Source: Desulfitobacterium dehalogenans ATCC 51507 (GTDB lineage Bacteria; Bacillota; Desulfitobacteriia; Desulfitobacteriales; Desulfitobacteriaceae). From it: a DNA stretch of 64,000 nucleotides. A program made the position numbers and the translations under genes. The notes beneath the pieces were generated by a model. That model had not been told where the DNA came from. It worked only from the letters and a program-made list of their open reading frames with translations, and ran no database searches. Location of the stretch: assembly GCF_000243155.2 (NCBI RefSeq), contig NC_018017.1:682001-746000 (forward strand). The letters run 5' to 3'. Within the stretch, counting starts at the first letter, position 1, and every line of letters starts with the position of its first letter. Shown piece after piece: positions 1 through 8,261 of this stretch.

Positions 1-149
1 TTATCCACCCGAATCCGCTTAAGATGCTCTAACTCCATAAGGATGGCACCTGTAAGACAGTAATCTATGCAGGTGCTGGCAGTGAAAGAGAAGTTACCCT
101 TTTCTTCATTCAGAGAAATAAGAAGAACTTCTTCCATGAGGGTTAACAT
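1..149 (-). CDS. GPP34 family protein, N-terminal fragment
   Basis: Only the first 49 codons are inside the window; the gene runs off the left edge. The start ATG at 149 has a good ribosome site (GGAGGAG) 8 nt upstream. The fragment begins MLTLMEEVLLISLNEEKG and continues with an YCLTGAILMELE segment, which matches the N-terminus of the GPP34 (Golgi phosphoprotein 3-like) family. Eukaryotic members bind PI4P on membranes; the role of bacterial members is not established. It lies 3 nt behind a ribbon-helix-helix gene and is probably cotranscribed with it and with the SPFH gene upstream. The family call rests on the short N-terminal motif only. Confidence 0.6.
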   Translation of the reverse strand, partial: MLTLMEEVLLISLNEEKGNFSFTASTCIDYCLTGAILMELEHLKRIRVD

Positions 150-152
150 CTA

Positions 153-332
153 TTAATCTCCTCCTTCATCAGGTGTTTTCCCATCCTTATTAAGGCGTCC
201 CGACTTGCGGGTAGCTTCTCGAAGCAGAAACTCAATATGAGAGTTGACGCTTCTAAACTCATCGGCTGCCCATTTTTCCAGGGCAGTGTATAGCTTGGGA
301 TCTAACCTTAAAGCGAATTGTTTCTTGGGCAT
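153..332 (-). CDS. ribbon-helix-helix (Arc-like) DNA-binding protein
   Basis: A 59-residue protein read from the ATG at 332; the frame is open to a GTG at 344, but the ATG has the better spacing from an AGG at 344-346. The N-terminus MPKKQFALRLDPKLYTALEKWA followed by EFRSVNSHIEFLLREA is the classic Arc/MetJ pattern: a beta strand that would contact DNA, then two helices. It has a charged 15-residue tail and no fused second domain. It sits between the SPFH gene and the GPP34 gene on the same strand with tight spacing. No toxin-like partner is visible inside the window. It may be a local transcriptional regulator; the target is unknown. Confidence 0.7.
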   Translation of the reverse strand: MPKKQFALRLDPKLYTALEKWAADEFRSVNSHIEFLLREATRKSGRLNKDGKTPDEGGD

Positions 333-363
333 ACACATCAACACCTGTCAGGATTATTCTAAA

Positions 364-1206
364 TTAGTAGAGGGTACCTGTATTGATGACAGGCTGAGCG
401 GAGCGGTCAGAGACGATGGTCACCAGCAGATTGTTAATCATCGCGGCTTTACGCTCTTCATCAAGCTGAACCACATTTTCTTTTTCCAGGCGTTCCACGG
501 CCATCCGGACCATACCCATGGCGCCCTCAACAATGATCTGACGGGCATCCAGAATAGCATTGGCTTGTTGACGCTGGAGCATTGCACCGGCAATCTCAGT
601 AGCATAAGCTAAATGGGTCAAGCGGGCTTCCATAACTTCTACACCAGCCACTTTGAGGCGTTCCTGAAGTTCCAGACTGAGCTCTCCGGCTACTTCTTCA
701 GAATGACCCCGCAGGGAATAGCCTTCTTTTTGGAAGTTGTCATAAGGGTAACGGCTGGTGACATGACGGAGAGCGGTCTCGCTTTGAATCTCGACGAATT
801 GCTCATACTTATCCACGTCGAAAATGGCTTTGGCTGTATCGATGACCCGAAAAACAATGACCGCGGCAATCTCAATAGGATTTCCTTCCACATCATTGAC
901 CTTTAAAGTCTTGCTGTTGAAGTTACGAACTCGCAAGGAAGCGGATTTGCGCATAGAAAAAGGGATGGTGAGCCAAAGTCCGGGTTCGCGTATCGTTCCA
1001 ATGTAGCTGCCGAAAAAGGTAATGACATAGGATTTATTGGGCTGTATCACAACGATGCCGCTGGACAGAACCAACCCAATACAGATAAGAACGATCCCCA
1101 GGATAAATCGTGTTTGAATGAGAAGGGCTGTGCCACCGATGAGCAAAGCTAAAACGATAACCATAGCGAGATAACCATTGAGTACCCAGGCCTTTTTTTC
1201 GTTCAT
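364..1206 (-). CDS. SPFH/band-7 domain membrane protein
   Basis: A 280-residue protein with two hydrophobic segments at about residues 10-30 and 33-55, followed by a stomatin/prohibitin-type SPFH domain (about 56-230). The stretch RYPYDNFQKEGYSLRGHSEE and the later LQRQQANAILDARQ are typical of the bacterial SPFH branch whose members scaffold membrane microdomains. It is the first gene of a minus-strand set with the ribbon-helix-helix and GPP34 genes. A second, unrelated SPFH gene of the prohibitin type lies at 27876, so the two are not duplicates. The start ATG at 1206 is preceded by AAAGGAGG. Confidence 0.88.
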   Translation of the reverse strand: MNEKKAWVLNGYLAMVIVLALLIGGTALLIQTRFILGIVLICIGLVLSSGIVVIQPNKSYVITFFGSYIGTIREPGLWLTIPFSMRKSASLRVRNFNSKTLKVNDVEGNPIEIAAVIVFRVIDTAKAIFDVDKYEQFVEIQSETALRHVTSRYPYDNFQKEGYSLRGHSEEVAGELSLELQERLKVAGVEVMEARLTHLAYATEIAGAMLQRQQANAILDARQIIVEGAMGMVRMAVERLEKENVVQLDEERKAAMINNLLVTIVSDRSAQPVINTGTLY

Positions 1207-1577
1207 AACGGATAGCCTCCTTTTAAGGAAAAAATGATTTAAGATTACTTCGATACCATTATGATATCACTGTTATAGTGAAATGTAAACAGATTTGGAG
1301 TAAAAATATAAAAACACATTAAAATCATCCCAATAAGTAGTACAGATTGTCAGATGATATAGTACAGTTTATCCAATATAGGGTACAGATATTCGAAAAG
1401 GCAGCTAAAGACCGACCGCTCTCCCGGCTAGGAGATAAATCTCTGTGAAAGAGGTTCATTAGCGAATTTAAGACAGAATGCCAAAAAATAAGTCTGAGCA
1501 CGGAATACTCCCTTCGACAGGCTTCACTTCTCCATTATGAGATAATATTCGGGATGCATGCTGAAGGAGTGGAGTCC
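1207..1577. other. divergent intergenic region with three GTACAG repeats
   Basis: This 371-base gap separates the divergent SPFH and CWB2/VanW genes and must hold both promoters. GTACAG occurs at 1340-1345, 1362-1367 and 1383-1388, a spacing of 22 and 21 bp, so all three copies face the same side of the helix. The part at 1400-1470 has several short self-complementary segments (for example GGAGAT/ATCTC) and may be a structured leader. I could not match it to a riboswitch I know. Confidence 0.4.
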
Positions 1578-3365
1578 ATGAAGAAGAGAAAAAAACTTGC
1601 TGCCATTGTTTTCTTTTTCTATTGTATCTCAGTGAATAGCCCCGTTTTAGCCTCGACAGACACGATGCCGGGGAATTTTTCCGAATTGGCGACAAATCGT
1701 CAGATAAGCCAATACAGGCTCTACGGGGAGACCAGATATGAGACCGCTAAGATCATCTCTGAGTATTATCGTCGTAAAATAAACCTTGAAAACAACCGCC
1801 ATCCTTCGGAAGATTCTCAGGAGAAAGTGAAAAATGTAGTGATTGCCACCGGGAATGGTTATGCCGATGCTCTATCGGCAAGTGTGATGGCTCATGAAAT
1901 GAAGGCCCCCATAATTTTAGTGGATACTAAAATTGAAACCTCTGAGGATGCCTTCGACTATGTCGGTCAAAACTTAGACCCTCAAGGAACTCTATATATC
2001 ATAGGCGGAGAGAGTATCATCGGCAGGGAATTTGAGAGGAAATTCATCGACCTTGGATTTTCTAACATGGTTCGAATCTCAGGCGGGGATAGATACGACA
2101 CCTCCTATAAAATCGCCGGCACACTCAAGGAAAGTGATGATTCGACCGTGGTCATATCCTCTGGGGAACAGTATGCTGATGCCTTAAGTATCTCCAGTTT
2201 CGCTGCCAACCAAAGCTGGCCCATTTTGCTATCTCCTCCGGCTGAGCTGCCTCAAAAGATCAAGGAATTTCTTCAGGAAAAGAGACCGGGAAAGGTGTAT
2301 ATTACAGGGGGAACAGGGGCTATTTCCGATCGTGTTCTCTCTGAGATCCGTCAATTGCTGCCCCAGGTCAGTGTGGAGAGGCTAATAGGACAATCCCGTT
2401 TTGATACCAACATGGTGATAGCGAAGACCTTTGCCCCCAATCCATCAACTTTATATCTCACCACTGGCCATAATTTTGCGGATGCTTTAGCAGGCAGTGT
2501 GGTTGCCGCTCAGATGGGGGATCCTATCGTTTTTATCGATCCCTCGGCTCCTACCTTGCCGAAAGCTACGGCCCATTACCTGGAAGACCTTTCCCGCAAC
2601 GAAATGAAGCCGGACCTTATTTCTTTTGGGGGCAAGGGTGCAGTGCCCGATGCGATCCTGAAAAGCGCTGCAGATCTGCTCTCAGGGTCGGTGAGAGCCA
2701 TAGATATCCATTCGATACCTGAGATCGAAGCCACAGTGGTACAAGGGAAGGAGTATTCCTTACCGGCGACGGTTCGAGCATATCTTTATAATGGCGATGG
2801 GGTGAATCTGACTGTCCGGTGGAATGAGACCGTCATCGACACCCGGACTATGGGATTAAAGGTTCTGGAAGGAAGAGTGGAGGGATATGAAAAGCCCGTC
2901 AAACTGAGTCTTACGGTGAGTGAACCTCTGCCCCTGGCCGAATTTTCTACCCGCTTTAATGTCAATGAAGTGAACCGTACTGAAAATATTCGCTTGGCTA
3001 CAGAGGCTATCAACGGTACACGCATAGCACCGGGAGAAATCTTCTCCTTCAACGAGACAGTAGGCGAGAGGACCATTGCAGCCGGGTATAAGGAAGCTGT
3101 GGTTATCGAAGGGAATAGTTTCATACCGGGCATTGGCGGAGGAATATGTCAGGTTTCATCCACACTTTTTAATGCCACCAATCTGGCTCATTTAGAAATC
3201 GTGGAAAGGCATCATCATTCCCTGCCGGTTGGTTATGTACCTCCGGGACAAGATGCCACCGTATTCTATTCAGTCCTGGATTTTAAATTCAAGAACACTA
3301 CCAAAGAAGATATTATCCTTCGGACATTGGTAGAGGGGGGGACCTTGACCATAAAGATCTATTAA
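1578..3365 (+). CDS. secreted cell-wall-binding repeat 2 (CWB2) protein with VanW domain
   Basis: The start is the ATG at 1578, preceded by GGAGTGGAG; the frame is open to 1554 but without a ribosome site. Of 595 residues, the first 25 form a signal peptide ending in VLA. Three CWB2 repeats follow (about 45-370), each with a GxxRYxT/RFDT start, a YADAL/FADAL core and an IIGG/ITGG/FGG strand. Such repeats anchor proteins to secondary wall polymers of Clostridia. The last 120 residues carry a VanW domain (GGGICQVSSTLFNA, then HHSLPVGYVPPGQDAT). VanW proteins are wall-associated and of uncertain activity. The gene stands alone and ends in a strong terminator. Confidence 0.9.
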   Translation: MKKRKKLAAIVFFFYCISVNSPVLASTDTMPGNFSELATNRQISQYRLYGETRYETAKIISEYYRRKINLENNRHPSEDSQEKVKNVVIATGNGYADALSASVMAHEMKAPIILVDTKIETSEDAFDYVGQNLDPQGTLYIIGGESIIGREFERKFIDLGFSNMVRISGGDRYDTSYKIAGTLKESDDSTVVISSGEQYADALSISSFAANQSWPILLSPPAELPQKIKEFLQEKRPGKVYITGGTGAISDRVLSEIRQLLPQVSVERLIGQSRFDTNMVIAKTFAPNPSTLYLTTGHNFADALAGSVVAAQMGDPIVFIDPSAPTLPKATAHYLEDLSRNEMKPDLISFGGKGAVPDAILKSAADLLSGSVRAIDIHSIPEIEATVVQGKEYSLPATVRAYLYNGDGVNLTVRWNETVIDTRTMGLKVLEGRVEGYEKPVKLSLTVSEPLPLAEFSTRFNVNEVNRTENIRLATEAINGTRIAPGEIFSFNETVGERTIAAGYKEAVVIEGNSFIPGIGGGICQVSSTLFNATNLAHLEIVERHHHSLPVGYVPPGQDATVFYSVLDFKFKNTTKEDIILRTLVEGGTLTIKIY

Positions 3366-3372
3366 GATAAAG

Positions 3373-3409
3373 AAAGCTGGCATTGCTTCATTGAGCAATG
3401 CCAGCTTTT
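3373..3409. terminator. bidirectional terminator between the CWB2/VanW gene and the cupin gene
   Basis: A 15-bp perfect inverted repeat (AAAGCTGGCATTGCT at 3373-3387 and its complement at 3394-3408, 6-nt loop). It is A-rich on one flank and T-rich on the other, so it can stop transcription from both convergent genes. Confidence 0.9.
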
Positions 3410-3416
3410 GTGATCA

Positions 3417-3761
3417 TTAGCCTTCATTGATGATGAGGGCTATCATGACCAGATCTTCATCGGTGTTATTTTCCAAGCCGTGGCTTTCCCCTACTTTGAT
3501 AACGCATACATCTCCAGGACCCACTTCGCTGCGTGTCCCGTCGTTATCGGTGAAGATTCCTTTTCCGGAAAGGATATAATAGGGCTCAGTGTTGCCGACA
3601 TGCTGGTGATAACCAATGCTGCTATGGGGTTTTACCGTGACTTTGGCATAGACATTAGCGTGCCCCATTAATTCTTCCTTAGTCAGGATGTGGGAGAATA
3701 CCACACTTCCTTCACCACCCCGAGCATTATGGACTGTTTCGTCAATAGTTTTTCTAATCAT
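3417..3761 (-). CDS. small single-domain cupin protein
   Basis: A 114-residue protein. I chose the ATG at 3761 over the GTG at 3764 because AAGGAGG lies 7 nt before it. It is one complete cupin_2 barrel. The first motif is SSIGYHQHVGNTEPYYILSG, giving the likely metal ligands H-x-H...E, and the second is GPGDVCVIKVGESHGLEN with the later His. Proteins of this size bind a metal and act as isomerases, sugar-binding or sensor proteins; the substrate cannot be told from sequence. It is monocistronic and convergent with the CWB2/VanW gene. Confidence 0.85.
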   Translation of the reverse strand: MIRKTIDETVHNARGGEGSVVFSHILTKEELMGHANVYAKVTVKPHSSIGYHQHVGNTEPYYILSGKGIFTDNDGTRSEVGPGDVCVIKVGESHGLENNTDEDLVMIALIINEG

Positions 3762-3915
3762 CACAGGTCCTCCTTATCAGGTCTGCTTACTATAGCATAA
3801 CTCTTTGCAACGAATGCAATGTAACGCTGCACTGAATCTAGTATACAAACACTCAGGCACAGGTGTAAAGCCCATTTCTCTGCAACATTCTTAGGTGAAG
3901 GGCTTTCTCTGAAAG

Positions 3916-5181
3916 TTAAATGCGGGGCATTGAGATGTTTAATAATTCCAAAATCTTAAAAGATAAGTAGAGATAATGAAGGGTGTAACTATGGCTTAAA
4001 TCCATATTTGTTAGCTTTTCGACTTTTTCCATACGATTGAAAAAAGAATTCCGATGAATATTAAGTGAGGCCGCAGAAGAAGTAGTGTTTTTGAAGTTGT
4101 AGATATAGGTATAAAGGCTGTAGGCGTACTCGCTGTTATTTTGTTTATCGTAATCCATGAGTTTTATGATGCCGGGATGGATGAGCTTATAGAGACTATA
4201 GAGATCCTCATCATCCTTTGTAAAGTTAATGATCAGGTGGAAGATAACATAATCCTCGTATTGGAAAATAGAGCGGTCGGTGTGGATAAGTTTGCCTATT
4301 TTAAGAGCCTCTATGGACTCCAGATAAAAGTACCGCAGCTCTTTAAGATTGTAAAAAGGACGGCTGATGCCCGCTTCCAGGTTATAGGATGAGATGAACT
4401 GCCTTAACCCCTTGAGCTCTGTTTCGAAAAAATGCTTCTCACTCTCAAAGCTGGCGATGAGAACAATTTTGCGGTTATGAATGACTCCCTTAGCATGATT
4501 CAAATGCAGCTCCAATTCATCCTTTAGATAGGGAAGGGTAGAGATGGTCTTATCCCAATTACTAATGTCAATAGTTATAACGCAGAAAATGCTTTTTAAC
4601 GTCAAGCCAACTCGCTTCAGCTGTTCATCCATACGCTTCGGGTTCTTAGGTATCCCTTCCAGCAAATCGTAGAGGAAGGCCTCGTGGGATAGCTCTTGGG
4701 AATAGGTGGTGTACTTGTTTTTTTGTAACTCTATAGATACTGCTTGACATAGAAGAGAGACCACATCCAAGTCCCTCACGTTAAAGTCTCTCTGGTGAGC
4801 ACAGACAATGATGTGAGCGATGTGTTTTCCGTCAATCTTAATTTTTCCTATGATGCGAGGATATTTGGAATAGGCATCTGACCAGAAAAATGGGTGCTCG
4901 CTTTCAGCGATTTTTTCTATCAGTTTATTATCAACATAGTAGGAAAAGGTCTGTAGAGAATGGCTTTCTGTATGGACGGTCTCATTCCATACAGGGTCAT
5001 CTTCTACGGGGGACTCCCCCGTTATGGCCAGGACATTCGAGCGCAGATCCATAATGGAAAAGGGGTTCTGGAGTAGTTCATAACCGATGGCGACAAGAGA
5101 CTGAAGAGATGATTCGGAATACAATGTCTCCAATAACTTCAGTGATAATGACGTTTGTCCATGAACAGAACAGGTTTCCAT
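3916..5181 (-). CDS. PucR/CdaR-type transcriptional regulator
   Basis: 421 residues from the ATG at 5181, which has GGGAGG 7 nt upstream (an in-frame ATG at 5187 is too close). The N-terminal half looks like a ligand-sensing region without a recognised PAS core, the middle like the GGDEF-related CdaR region, and the last 60 residues form the PucR-type helix-turn-helix (TTSSAASLNIHRNSFFNRMEKVEKLT). Members regulate purine, amino-acid or sugar-acid use. It is divergent from an MFS transporter gene, and a 27-bp near-palindrome lies 28 bp upstream of its start. This suggests that it controls itself and the transporter. Confidence 0.8.
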   Translation of the reverse strand: METCSVHGQTSLSLKLLETLYSESSLQSLVAIGYELLQNPFSIMDLRSNVLAITGESPVEDDPVWNETVHTESHSLQTFSYYVDNKLIEKIAESEHPFFWSDAYSKYPRIIGKIKIDGKHIAHIIVCAHQRDFNVRDLDVVSLLCQAVSIELQKNKYTTYSQELSHEAFLYDLLEGIPKNPKRMDEQLKRVGLTLKSIFCVITIDISNWDKTISTLPYLKDELELHLNHAKGVIHNRKIVLIASFESEKHFFETELKGLRQFISSYNLEAGISRPFYNLKELRYFYLESIEALKIGKLIHTDRSIFQYEDYVIFHLIINFTKDDEDLYSLYKLIHPGIIKLMDYDKQNNSEYAYSLYTYIYNFKNTTSSAASLNIHRNSFFNRMEKVEKLTNMDLSHSYTLHYLYLSFKILELLNISMPRI

Positions 5182-5208
5182 AGCCATGCCTCCCTATTTT
5201 TGAAACTT

Positions 5209-5252
5209 TTAGACTATGCAATATGCACAGTCTAATCTGTAAAAAAACAGAT
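5209..5252. promoter_or_regulatory. candidate operator: 27-bp near-palindrome plus second inverted repeat
   Basis: 5209-5235 is a 27-bp dyad with arms TTAGACT-a-TGCA and TGCA-c-AGTCTAA around ATA; only one pair is mismatched. It is followed by ATCTGT/ACAGAT at 5235-5240 and 5247-5252 with an A-rich loop. It lies between the PucR-type regulator and the divergent MFS gene, a usual place for an autoregulatory site. The assignment to this regulator is an inference. Confidence 0.55.
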
Positions 5253-5352
5253 AACTTCCCACAGGTCAAAGACAGTAGAAAGGAGAATTAATGAAGGGCT
5301 ATTTGTGCGCAAGGGGCAGCTCTCGAAAACCAGAGTTACCCTTAGTTTAACA

Positions 5353-5449
5353 TATCAGAAAGTATAAGTCTGCGGGTGCACAAGGGCAACCAGCGACTTC
5401 TCCTCATTGGAGGTATAGGTCAAAGGCACGGCGAAGCCGGGTTTTCTTT
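5353..5449 (+). repeat. dispersed leader element, copy 1 (upstream of the MFS gene)
   Basis: About 97 bases that are largely repeated at 47732-47840. The shared blocks are TATCAGAAAGTATAA at the 5' end, AAGGGCAACCA in the middle, and a long identical 3' block reading GGTCAAAGGCACGGCGAAGC then CGGGTTTTCTTT. Both copies lie in the same orientation 45-70 nt upstream of a start codon. Copy 1 lacks the second arm of the 5' hairpin present in copy 2. The blocks recall, but do not match, the conserved core of c-di-GMP-I riboswitches. It could be a regulatory RNA or a mobile repeat. Confidence 0.6.
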
Positions 5450-5494
5450 GCCTTAAAGAATATAGTTTCCAAGCACTAATGCGGGAGGTCAATT

Positions 5495-6661
5495 ATGAGT
5501 AAAGGTAAGTTAAAATTTGGGGTGCTCGCTGTGAGTGCTATGGGGATGGGTGCTATGGTCACCAATCCGGTATTAGCCGATATCATGAAAGCTTTTCCTG
5601 ATATTGATCCCACTACAGTTATGTTGATTTCCGGTCTGCCCTCGTTGTTCATTGTGTTTTTTGCACCGATTTATGGAAAATTAACTCAATACTTTCCCAA
5701 AAAGGCCCTTTTCGCTTTTGCATCTCTCTGTTTTGTCCTGGGAGGGTTTTTGCCGGCCTTCATGACCCATTTCTCCTTGATTTTGGCCATGCGGTGTCTA
5801 CTGGGGATTGGTCTTGGTTTTCTCATGCCTATGGCAGCAGATTTGATCTCCGACTTTTTTGACGGACACGAAAGAGAGACTATGATGGGATTCCAGTCGG
5901 CTTTTACCAGCATCGGCGGTATTATGTACCAGATGGCTGGAGGGTTCCTTGGCTCCTTTGGTTGGAATTATGCCTTTTACGCCTACCTTCTTGGGGTTCT
6001 CATCTTCCTGGCCGTCCATCTGGCCCTTCCGGAACCTCAGCGAAAAGTAGCTCCCAAGGGTGAAAGATTAAAAATGCCCAGTAGAGTTTATCCCTGTTTC
6101 GTAGCCTTATTCGCTTTTCAAATGATTTTATTTATTCTCACCAACAATGCAGCGGTGATGCTTGATGGGGAAAAGATTGCAGATGCATCTTCTATTGGTG
6201 TAGCCTTAACTCTTATGACCGTCGGTGGTCTCATCGGAGGTTTCCTGGCTGGAAAAGTCATGAGAGTGTTAAAGGATTATACCTTCACCCTGCTTTTCCT
6301 TCTTTTCGGAATTGGCTTTGGTATAGGTTATACCTCCTATACCCTTGCACAGTTCTTTGTAGCGACGACGATCATCGGCCTGTCCATGGGAGTCCTTGTA
6401 CCCTCTTATTGGGTTAAGCTTTCTATCACAGTTCCCCCTCCTTTGGTGGCTTTAGCCATCTCCATCGGTGTCAGCGCTATGAATATTGGCGGCTTTATCC
6501 AGCCCTATGTTTATGACGGAGTCAGCAAGCTCTTCGGACTTCAGATCGGCAGAGATTCTTTTTTGGTGGGGATGATCGCCAGCTTGCTCATGGCTGCCTT
6601 TGTTTTGGTTGAAGCGATGGTTACGAGGAAAGCAAGTCCAAGCAATGTGTCCGCCCGCTAA
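5495..6661 (+). CDS. MFS family transporter
   Basis: 388 residues with about 12 hydrophobic segments. MFS hallmarks are PIYGKLTQYFPKK in the loop after helix 2 (about 58-70) and the GIGLGFLMP segment of helix 4. It is probably an exporter or proton-coupled uptake system of the Bcr/YfmO-like branch; the substrate is not predictable. The start ATG has GGGAGGT 5 nt upstream. It is divergent from the PucR-type regulator and has the dispersed leader element in its 5' untranslated region, so its expression may be controlled at both levels. A strong terminator follows. Confidence 0.88.
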   Translation: MSKGKLKFGVLAVSAMGMGAMVTNPVLADIMKAFPDIDPTTVMLISGLPSLFIVFFAPIYGKLTQYFPKKALFAFASLCFVLGGFLPAFMTHFSLILAMRCLLGIGLGFLMPMAADLISDFFDGHERETMMGFQSAFTSIGGIMYQMAGGFLGSFGWNYAFYAYLLGVLIFLAVHLALPEPQRKVAPKGERLKMPSRVYPCFVALFAFQMILFILTNNAAVMLDGEKIADASSIGVALTLMTVGGLIGGFLAGKVMRVLKDYTFTLLFLLFGIGFGIGYTSYTLAQFFVATTIIGLSMGVLVPSYWVKLSITVPPPLVALAISIGVSAMNIGGFIQPYVYDGVSKLFGLQIGRDSFLVGMIASLLMAAFVLVEAMVTRKASPSNVSAR

Positions 6662-6713
6662 ACCGCTGGAAGAGATGCTTTTTATAAGATTAAAAAATTC
6701 TATAGAGAAATAG

Positions 6714-6755
6714 AAAAGGCACGATAATGGTTGGTCCCATTGTCGTGCCTTTTTG
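6714..6755 (+). terminator. rho-independent terminator after the MFS gene
   Basis: Arms AAAAGGCACGATAATG and CATTGTCGTGCCTTTTT form a stem of about 15 bp with one G-T type pair and an 8-nt loop, followed by a T-run. It also ends with A's on the left and can serve the convergent gene at 6781. Confidence 0.9.
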
Positions 6756-6780
6756 ATGTTAAGAGTATTCGTCGGGAGAG

Positions 6781-7971
6781 TTAAAGCTTCGTCCCACATT
6801 TAGAGCAATAGCTGGCTCCTTCCCGTACCTTTTCACCACAGGTGGGGCAGAAATTTATAGGTTCCTTCTCGAACTCTCCGGAAGAGGTGCTTCCGTAGGA
6901 AGATGTATAAGGAGCCTGGTAAGGAGATTCGTGTGCGGAATAGGGATCTTTCGGTGGAATATAGGGGGGAGCGGATGATGAACTTGTTGCCCTGCTGTTC
7001 TTTTCAGAAGGGTCATCCTTTGGACTTGGAGACTCATGAAGTTTCGGTTCCTCATGGTTATAAGGTTCTGAAGTAGGGTGAGCATCCCTTTCCACATTGT
7101 AAGTTTCCTGTCCCGAAGTGGGCAGCTCCTCTTCTTCAAGAGTCAATACCCAAACGATGGGCAGAATCGTAACGAAGGGAGTAATAATAAAAGTGAGAAT
7201 AAGCCCGATGTCAGGAGAGTTGCGATTAATTAAATTAATGAATAGCTGGATACCCAATAAGGTAAGAAATGCTCCCCATAAAGGTCCCATATGGCGGCGG
7301 TAGAAACGCCAGCTTTCTTTAAAGGCTTGCCCAAAAGTAAATTCTCTATGGTTCAGCATATGGAACGGAGCCGAGGAGACCCACGGAGCCACAAAGAGAC
7401 CTGCAGCCATAAGTGCGAGCATATAAATCAAAGCAAACAAAGCCATGGAATATGGGGATCTAAAGCCCATAGCAACCAGAATTCCAACACCTATCGCAAT
7501 GATACTGATAAAGGTTATTATTCCATACCAGCCTAAGAGTCGTGGAAACCCTTTTAGTTTAATATCCCGAAACTGGGCTTTTTCAGTGTAGGCTTTTTTG
7601 GTAAGCTGGAAGACTCCTGTAATAAAAACACTGCCTAAAACCATGCTCACTATCATAAGTATGGCTATTCCGCCTAATAATCTCGGCAGCATGTGCATAA
7701 AGGGTGCCAATTCTTCCAAGCCAAAAGCATAGCCCAGGGACGGACCGTATCCATATCCCGGAGGAACCGGGATATTGGGATTCATATAGGGTGCCGGAGA
7801 AAAGGAGGGCCCTAAGCCATTCATATTGAAAAAGGGTAAAAAAGCTGCACCAAGAGAAATAACGGCGATAATACCCTCCACCAAAGCAAAAAGAAGGAAA
7901 AAGCCAAAGAGAGGGAGAGCCATTCTCTTAAAGGTCTCAATGGTTTTCTTCATACGGTCGGTCCAAGTCAC
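6781..7971 (-). CDS. multi-pass membrane protein with C-terminal zinc ribbon
   Basis: 396 residues from a GTG at 7971, which has AAGGTGG 8 nt before it; the in-frame GTG at 7983 lies inside that ribosome site. The N-terminal two-thirds contains about five to six hydrophobic helices with a Met/Pro/Gly-rich extracellular-type loop at about 40-75. Then comes a Pro/Ser/Glu-rich disordered linker (about 290-370) and a terminal zinc ribbon CPTCG...CSKCG. The pattern resembles clostridial 'zinc-ribbon plus DUF-type membrane' proteins of unknown role. It is monocistronic, with divergent argF upstream. Confidence 0.75.
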   Translation of the reverse strand: MTWTDRMKKTIETFKRMALPLFGFFLLFALVEGIIAVISLGAAFLPFFNMNGLGPSFSPAPYMNPNIPVPPGYGYGPSLGYAFGLEELAPFMHMLPRLLGGIAILMIVSMVLGSVFITGVFQLTKKAYTEKAQFRDIKLKGFPRLLGWYGIITFISIIAIGVGILVAMGFRSPYSMALFALIYMLALMAAGLFVAPWVSSAPFHMLNHREFTFGQAFKESWRFYRRHMGPLWGAFLTLLGIQLFINLINRNSPDIGLILTFIITPFVTILPIVWVLTLEEEELPTSGQETYNVERDAHPTSEPYNHEEPKLHESPSPKDDPSEKNSRATSSSSAPPYIPPKDPYSAHESPYQAPYTSSYGSTSSGEFEKEPINFCPTCGEKVREGASYCSKCGTKL

Positions 7972-8079
7972 GATATATCCCACCTTTCAGTTCTATAATA
8001 ATATTACACGGGGGCTCACCTTTTGAATAGTCATTTCGCAAACTTTAAATTACCTTATGTGATTCGGAGTTACCTTATA

Positions 8080-8158
8080 CTTGGATAAAAATTGAATAGG
8101 TTTTAAAATTTTCAGCATTGAAGATAAAAGAAAAAAGATGGTTGAATTATTATGCATT
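8080..8158. promoter_or_regulatory. candidate ArgR operators (two ARG boxes) upstream of argF
   Basis: Two 18-bp segments, 8080-8097 (CTTGGATAAAAATTGAAT) and 8141-8158 (GTTGAATTATTATGCATT), resemble the Bacillus ARG-box consensus (CATGAATWWWWATKCAWK). They are 61 bp apart, about six helical turns, and precede argF. Regulation by ArgR/AhrC is expected for this pathway in Firmicutes; argR is not in the window. Confidence 0.45.
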
Positions 8159-8261
8159 CATTAGTATAATGATTCATATTAAATAAGGAACAAATACCTT
8201 GGATTGTTAATAAAGCTATACAATCTATCAAGAATTCACTTGAAAAGAGGGAGAGATAGGA

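Noticed and set aside
244-612. 122-residue open frame on the plus strand
   Set aside because: It is the complement of the ribbon-helix-helix and SPFH genes; no ribosome site and biased composition.
1390-1480. Riboswitch upstream of the CWB2/VanW gene
   Set aside because: There are small self-complementary pieces, but no match to a class I know.
5353-5449. c-di-GMP-I riboswitch
   Set aside because: Some core bases look alike (GGGCAACC, CAAAG), but the GNRA loop and its receptor and the canonical spacing are missing.
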